From Desulfobacterales bacterium (lineage in GTDB: Bacteria > Desulfobacterota > Desulfobacteria > Desulfobacterales > Desulfobacteraceae), in assembly GCA_022361535.1 (NCBI GenBank), contig JAKSAU010000777.1, forward strand, positions 1-18,001: a DNA stretch of 18,001 nt. The letters are read 5' to 3'. Below the pieces are notes generated by a model, which worked only from the letters and a program-made list of their open reading frames with translations, made no database searches and was not told the origin of the DNA. How positions within the stretch are numbered: the stretch's first letter is position 1; each line of letters begins with the position of its first letter. Shown piece after piece: positions 14,475 to 18,001 of the stretch. Both the position numbers and the translations under genes were made by a program.

Positions 14475-15545
14475 CTATACAGAAAAACGGATATTCAGAA
14501 TATCCCCGTCCAGAACAACGTAGTCTTTGCCTTCCACATAGAACTTTCCATTCTTTTTAAGTTCCGCTTCAGACCCAAGCTCCATAAGTTCGTCGTACTT
14601 AAATACTTCTGCCCTGATAAAGCCACGCTCCAGATCGGAATGAATAACTCCTGCGGCTGTGGGTGCTTTTGAATCTTTGCGAACCAGCCACTGGCGGACC
14701 TCGTCTTTACCTACAGTGAAAAAGGAAATCAGGTTCAATGATTTGAGACAAAGAGTAGTCAAAGTTTCCAGGGCAGTGGCGGTAATCCCTAAGTCTTCTA
14801 AAAATTCCTGTTTTTCCTCCAGAGTGTCAAGCATAGCGATCTCGGCCTCAACCTTTGCAGAGACCAGCATGGCCTCTATGGAAAGGGCATCGCAGCTTTC
14901 TTGAAACCCTTCGAGTAGGCTGTCGTTTCCAAGATCGTCCTCGGATACATTTACGGCGATCACCATTTTTTTACGAGTAATAAACGGGTAGGAGCGGATC
15001 ATCTTCTCTTCATCTTCTGATAACTCAAGAAGGCGAAGGGGTTGTTCTTCTTCAAGGTGGGCCAGCATCTTTTCCATGAGTACCAGTTCTTTTTTCTGAT
15101 CCTCATCTTTTATTTTTTTGACCATTGCCGACAGGCGTTCTATCCGTTTTTCAACAAAAATCTGGTCATGCATCACCAATTCAGAGTTGACCATTTCAAA
15201 ATCTCTTACAGCATCCACCGATCCTTCCGCATGATAAACTGCCTCGTCTTCAAAGGCCCGGACCACATGGCAGATGGCATCCATATCGGCGATATCCTTG
15301 AAGATATCCCCCTTGGAAATCGTCTCGGCTTCCATCTTCGGCAACAGCACCAGGTCAATACGTGCTTTAACCTCTTTATTGGGCTCATACATCTCCACCA
15401 ACCGGGAAAACCTGGAATCAAGAATATCTGCGGTTCCGGGAACCGGTTTAAACGCCTTTGCAGGATCTGTGATTTCATTGCCTGTCAGAATCTGAAATAA
15501 TGTCTTTTTCCCTGTCTGGGGGAGCCCGATGATGCCAACCTTCAT
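14475..15545 (-). CDS. Divergent YchF-like P-loop protein with DUF933/TGS-type C-terminus
   Basis: 356-aa homologue of YchF, an Obg-family ATPase linked to ribosomes and stress. The C-terminal TGS/DUF933 part is well kept (about 272-356: FFTVGKDEVRQW, AAGVIHSDLERGFIRAEV, EGKDYVVLDGDILNIRF). The nucleotide site is altered. The P-loop is GLPQTGKKT (7-15), with Lys in place of the Ser/Thr that binds magnesium. The G3 switch DxAGLVxGAxxGxGLG is absent, replaced by IDLVLLPKMEAETISKGD (63-80). The G4-like element is NVSED (199-203). A coiled-coil-like insertion lies at about 120-185. It may be a paralogue that no longer hydrolyses nucleotide; a canonical ychF is expected elsewhere in the genome. 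ATG start; AAAGGA lies about 13 bp upstream, a long spacing. It precedes the HAD gene. Confidence 0.85.
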   Translation of the reverse strand: MKVGIIGLPQTGKKTLFQILTGNEITDPAKAFKPVPGTADILDSRFSRLVEMYEPNKEVKARIDLVLLPKMEAETISKGDIFKDIADMDAICHVVRAFEDEAVYHAEGSVDAVRDFEMVNSELVMHDQIFVEKRIERLSAMVKKIKDEDQKKELVLMEKMLAHLEEEQPLRLLELSEDEEKMIRSYPFITRKKMVIAVNVSEDDLGNDSLLEGFQESCDALSIEAMLVSAKVEAEIAMLDTLEEKQEFLEDLGITATALETLTTLCLKSLNLISFFTVGKDEVRQWLVRKDSKAPTAAGVIHSDLERGFIRAEVFKYDELMELGSEAELKKNGKFYVEGKDYVVLDGDILNIRFSV

Positions 15546-15638
15546 AATTAATTATTTATCCTTTTACATTTTAATTTTACTTCACAGGGCAAATAATATA
15601 TCAAATTTACAGTTAAGAAGACAGAGCAAATAAACCGC

Positions 15639-15645
15639 AAAGGAG
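15639..15645 (+). promoter_or_regulatory. Ribosome binding site deciding a TTG start
   Basis: A full AAAGGAG lies 4 nt before a TTG at 15650 and 7 nt before a second TTG at 15653. No ATG occurs upstream of the conserved hydrolase amino terminus, so one of these TTG codons is the start; spacing slightly favours the second. Confidence 0.7.
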
Positions 15646-15649
15646 ATCC

Positions 15650-16606
15650 TTGTTGAAGGACAATTCGTACAACCCGCCTTTTCTTTTCGGCAACGGGCAT
15701 ATTCAGACCATTTACCCGGTACTTTTCAGAAAAATAAACGATGTCACATACACACGAGAACGAATAGCAACCCCAGACAATGACTTTTTGGATCTTGACT
15801 GGTCTCCTATAAACAGTAAACGCCTGGCAGTCATCTCCCATGGCCTTGAAGGGGACACGTCACGCAATTATATTAAAGGAATGGTAAGGGCTGTGAATCA
15901 GGGAGGATGGGATGCCCTGGCATGGAACTACCGGGGATGTTCCGGGGAACCCAATACCCAGCTTCGCTCGTACCATAACGGTGCAACAGATGATCTTTCT
16001 CACGTTATCAATCATGCAGCTAAAACAAGGCAATACGATGAAATCGCCCTTATTGGTTTTAGCTTAGGGGGCAATCTTACCCTGGTTCACTTAGGCCGGG
16101 ACAAAGTCCATCCTCTTGTTTCAAGGGCAGTTACTTTTTCTGTGCCCTGCGATCTTGAAAGCGCAGCCACTGTTTTGGCAAATCCCTCAAATAAGCTCTA
16201 CATGAAACGGTTTTTGATCCTTCTTCATCAAAAAATTAGAGATAAAATGAAACTCATGCCCCATGCACTGGATGATGAAGGATATGAAAAGATAAAAACG
16301 TTCAAGGAATTTGACGACAGGTATACTGCTCCCATACACGGATTTAGCAGTGCAGAGGATTATTGGCGAAAATGTTCCAGTAACCGGTTTATTCCCAATA
16401 TCAAACACCCGGTGTTACTTATCAATGCAGAAAATGATCCTTTTTTATCTAAGCAATGTTTTCCCGTGGCTCAGGCCGGGTACAACAAAAGCATAACATT
16501 GAGAATACCAAAATCAGGCGGACATGTCGGATTTCTCGAATTTAACAGGGATGGATTGTACTGGTCTGAAAAACAGGCTCTCTCTTTTTTAAACGGCCAT
16601 TTTTAA
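15650..16606 (+). CDS. YheT-type alpha/beta hydrolase
   Basis: 318-aa hydrolase of the YheT/ABHD1-3 group, predicted esterase or lipase of unknown substrate. It has the group's opening FGNGHIQTIYP (13-23), oxyanion-side HGLEGD (64-69), NYRGCSG (93-99), SYHNGATDD (107-115), nucleophile elbow GFSLGG (S138), Asp in NAENDPFL (D263) and His in GGHVGFLE (H292), so the catalytic triad is complete. No signal peptide. It begins at TTG (15650 or 15653). It is transcribed divergently from the YchF-like gene, and its last 18 bp overlap the end of the metallo-hydrolase gene on the opposite strand. Confidence 0.92.
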   Translation: MLKDNSYNPPFLFGNGHIQTIYPVLFRKINDVTYTRERIATPDNDFLDLDWSPINSKRLAVISHGLEGDTSRNYIKGMVRAVNQGGWDALAWNYRGCSGEPNTQLRSYHNGATDDLSHVINHAAKTRQYDEIALIGFSLGGNLTLVHLGRDKVHPLVSRAVTFSVPCDLESAATVLANPSNKLYMKRFLILLHQKIRDKMKLMPHALDDEGYEKIKTFKEFDDRYTAPIHGFSSAEDYWRKCSSNRFIPNIKHPVLLINAENDPFLSKQCFPVAQAGYNKSITLRIPKSGGHVGFLEFNRDGLYWSEKQALSFLNGHF

Positions 16607-17461
16607 TTCCAAAAGCATATCTGACGGAACCACCTTTTTTTTCAGCGGGTCCTCTTCAAGAAATGCTGCAGTGCACTTAGGGTCATGGGGAAAAACCAGC
16701 AGGGCATTTTCAGCAAGGGCCCGGCCCAGCAATTCTTTTTTCTCATCAATTAACCCTTCGGCAAAGCGGTCATACCCCATAGTGATGGGCAGGTTGACCC
16801 AAGGATGGGCAGGAATTAAGTCTCCTGTATAAACTAAAGTTCTGGCACCTGAACGAATCCATGAAACCAGCATGCCTGGTGTATGCCCGTGGCTTTCACT
16901 AAACTCTATTTCAATATCGCCTATGACAACCCGGTCTCCCCCCTTTTTCAATACAAGGCGTCCCGTATCATCAAGCATCCGGGCAAGGCCGGGGATAAAT
17001 GATGCCCGGTCCCTGGCGTGAGGGGTAAGAGCACGATCAAAATTTGCTTCACCAACAATAAATTCAGCATTGTTAAAAAGTAGGGAAAGCTTCTCTTCTG
17101 GTTTCCAAGGAGCCAGTAACCCTCCTGCATGATCAAAATGAAGGTGGGATAGGATAACATGGCTGATGTCTTCATGAGACAGACCTTGTTCTGACAATGA
17201 ATCCAAAAGAACGTGGCCGGAGTTACTAATCCTAAACCTGTTTTTCATATCAGGAGACAGGTAGGCTCCGGCACCTGTTTCAAAAAGGATATTATGATGA
17301 TGCGTTCTGACCAACAGGCAATTGGAAGCAATCTCGATCATATTGCTGTCATCAGCAGGCATCCAGCTTGCCCACAATGCCTTGGGAGCATTGCCGAACA
17401 TGCTGCCGCCATCCAGCTTCATGCCATTGCCTTTGATTACTGAAAATAAGGTCTTAACCAT
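16589..17461 (-). CDS. Metallo-beta-lactamase-fold hydrolase
   Basis: About 290-aa MBL-fold protein. The dinuclear-metal motif is SHLHFDHAGG (H106, H108, D110, H111), with further ligands in GHTPG (H193), YTGD (D214) and FPHD (H259), so both metal sites look complete. The amino part has DGGSMFGNAPKALW, typical of a group of MBL enzymes that includes lactonase- and SoxH-like proteins; substrate cannot be assigned. The ATG at 17461 is preferred to a GTG at 17470, but neither has a clear ribosome binding site. The gene follows yhbY by 50 bp on the same strand and may be co-transcribed with it. It converges on the hydrolase gene with an 18-bp overlap. Confidence 0.88.
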   Translation of the reverse strand: MVKTLFSVIKGNGMKLDGGSMFGNAPKALWASWMPADDSNMIEIASNCLLVRTHHHNILFETGAGAYLSPDMKNRFRISNSGHVLLDSLSEQGLSHEDISHVILSHLHFDHAGGLLAPWKPEEKLSLLFNNAEFIVGEANFDRALTPHARDRASFIPGLARMLDDTGRLVLKKGGDRVVIGDIEIEFSESHGHTPGMLVSWIRSGARTLVYTGDLIPAHPWVNLPITMGYDRFAEGLIDEKKELLGRALAENALLVFPHDPKCTAAFLEEDPLKKKVVPSDMLLELKMAV

Positions 17462-17511
17462 ATCATGCACACGTTTTTTGCTTACTTAAATTCCAATGTC
17501 GATAGCCCCAA

Positions 17512-17817
17512 TCAGGGCAGTTTGATTTGCCGTTTTTCAGGCTCAGAGTGCTGACGATAAAGAATGGCCACATGCCCCACCATGCCAGCCACATGGCAGT
17601 TGAGCCGCTTTGAAATTTCTTCGATAAGTGCTGTTTTCACATCTTTTTCTTTGTGATCAATAAACTTAATTTTTATCAATTCGGACGCGTTGAGCGCCCC
17701 ATCAATCTCATCAATAAGTGAAGATGTTACCCCTTTTTGTCCTACAAAGGCAGACGGGTTAAGTTTATGGGCCAAGCCCCTGAGGTATTTACGTTGTGAT
17801 CCTTTTAACTCTGTCAC
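17512..17817 (-). CDS. yhbY: YhbY-family CRM-domain RNA-binding protein
   Basis: 101-aa CRM-domain protein that binds 50S ribosome precursors in other bacteria. It has the typical start LKGSQRKYLRGLAHKLNPSAFVGQKGVT (residues 4-31, including the basic face and the GQKG loop), SLIDEIDGALNASELIKIKF, and VGHVAILYR near the end, the strand closing the fold. The length matches the family. The ATG has AAGGAA closely upstream. Upstream, 17818-18001 holds no recognisable gene, only AT-rich sequence that probably includes its promoter. Confidence 0.94.
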   Translation of the reverse strand: MTELKGSQRKYLRGLAHKLNPSAFVGQKGVTSSLIDEIDGALNASELIKIKFIDHKEKDVKTALIEEISKRLNCHVAGMVGHVAILYRQHSEPEKRQIKLP

Positions 17818-18001
17818 ATTTATTCCTTAACGTATTGGTTTAAATTCCGGGATATTATCACAAACCCACTCCAATGAACAGGCAAAGGAAAACTTTAGAC
17901 CAGCAACTTTTTTATTTACAGGTTCTATCTTTTCCCCAAAATCTAAAAATTCAACTTCGAATATTATATAAGCTGATTATCCGCACACTAGATTTCGGCC
18001 A

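Noticed and set aside
15544..15555. 12-bp perfect palindrome ATAATTAATTAT overlapping the YchF-like start codon.
   Set aside because: Pure A/T palindromes arise easily in AT-rich leaders; no second copy or known binding site supports it.
17963..17968. TATAAT on the minus strand upstream of yhbY as a promoter.
   Set aside because: The expected -35 position reads CTAGTG, and the site is about 145 bp from the gene; evidence is too weak to list.
17970..18001. Possible tRNA or RNA gene at the window end because of the final CGGCCA.
   Set aside because: No cloverleaf arms or T-loop consensus can be found on either strand in the sequence available.

Overview
The window looks like a chromosomal segment of a sulfate-reducing member of the Desulfobacterales (Desulfobacteraceae-like). 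This is inferred from moderate GC, a tungstate importer next to molybdopterin genes, a Ni-type superoxide dismutase, a PAS/hybrid histidine kinase with a CxxC motif, and small conserved proteins of a kind I associate with deltaproteobacterial sulfate reducers. No rRNA, tRNA, CRISPR array, transposase or prophage gene is visible. Almost every gene is intact and closely packed.

Layout. (1) 1-500: two small unnamed genes, one for a Cys-rich 57-aa protein and one for an 82-aa protein. (2) 626-3174: tupA-tupB-tupC, a complete tungstate ABC importer. (3) 3321-3779: sodN, an exported Ni superoxide dismutase. (4) 3844-7851, minus strand: a tight run in transcription order mobA-like, moaE-like, moaC, rmuC, mltA. 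The last three genes overlap. (5) 8013-9486, plus strand and divergent from mobA: pyrR, moaB and an acidic protein of unknown function, ending at a strong hairpin terminator. (6) 9487-9829: a gene-free stretch holding a large 80-nt stem-loop inside a short inverted repeat, possibly a MITE-like element or a structured RNA. (7) 9830-13836, minus strand: a substrate-binding lipoprotein followed 5 bp later by a hybrid sensor kinase, with no permease. (8) 14031-15545, minus strand: a YchF-like protein with degenerate nucleotide-binding motifs and a small HAD-fold protein, ending at a terminator. (9) 15650-17817: a YheT-type alpha/beta hydrolase on the plus strand, convergent with a metallo-beta-lactamase-fold hydrolase and YhbY on the minus strand.

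How the genes fit together. Tungstate uptake (Tup) plus pterin cofactor assembly (MoaC, a MoaE-like protein, MoaB, a MobA-like protein) points to supply of tungsto- or molybdo-bis-pterin-guanine-dinucleotide enzymes such as formate dehydrogenases. MoaA, MoaD and MoeA are not in the window. The kinase/lipoprotein pair looks like a two-part ligand sensor. No obviously new system is present. The points most worth a second look are the atypical MoaE, the degenerate YchF, a PyrR lacking several RNA-binding residues, the Sec-exported Ni-SOD, the kinase/binding-protein pair, the inverted repeat abutting the moaC ribosome binding site, and the structured element at 9598-9818.
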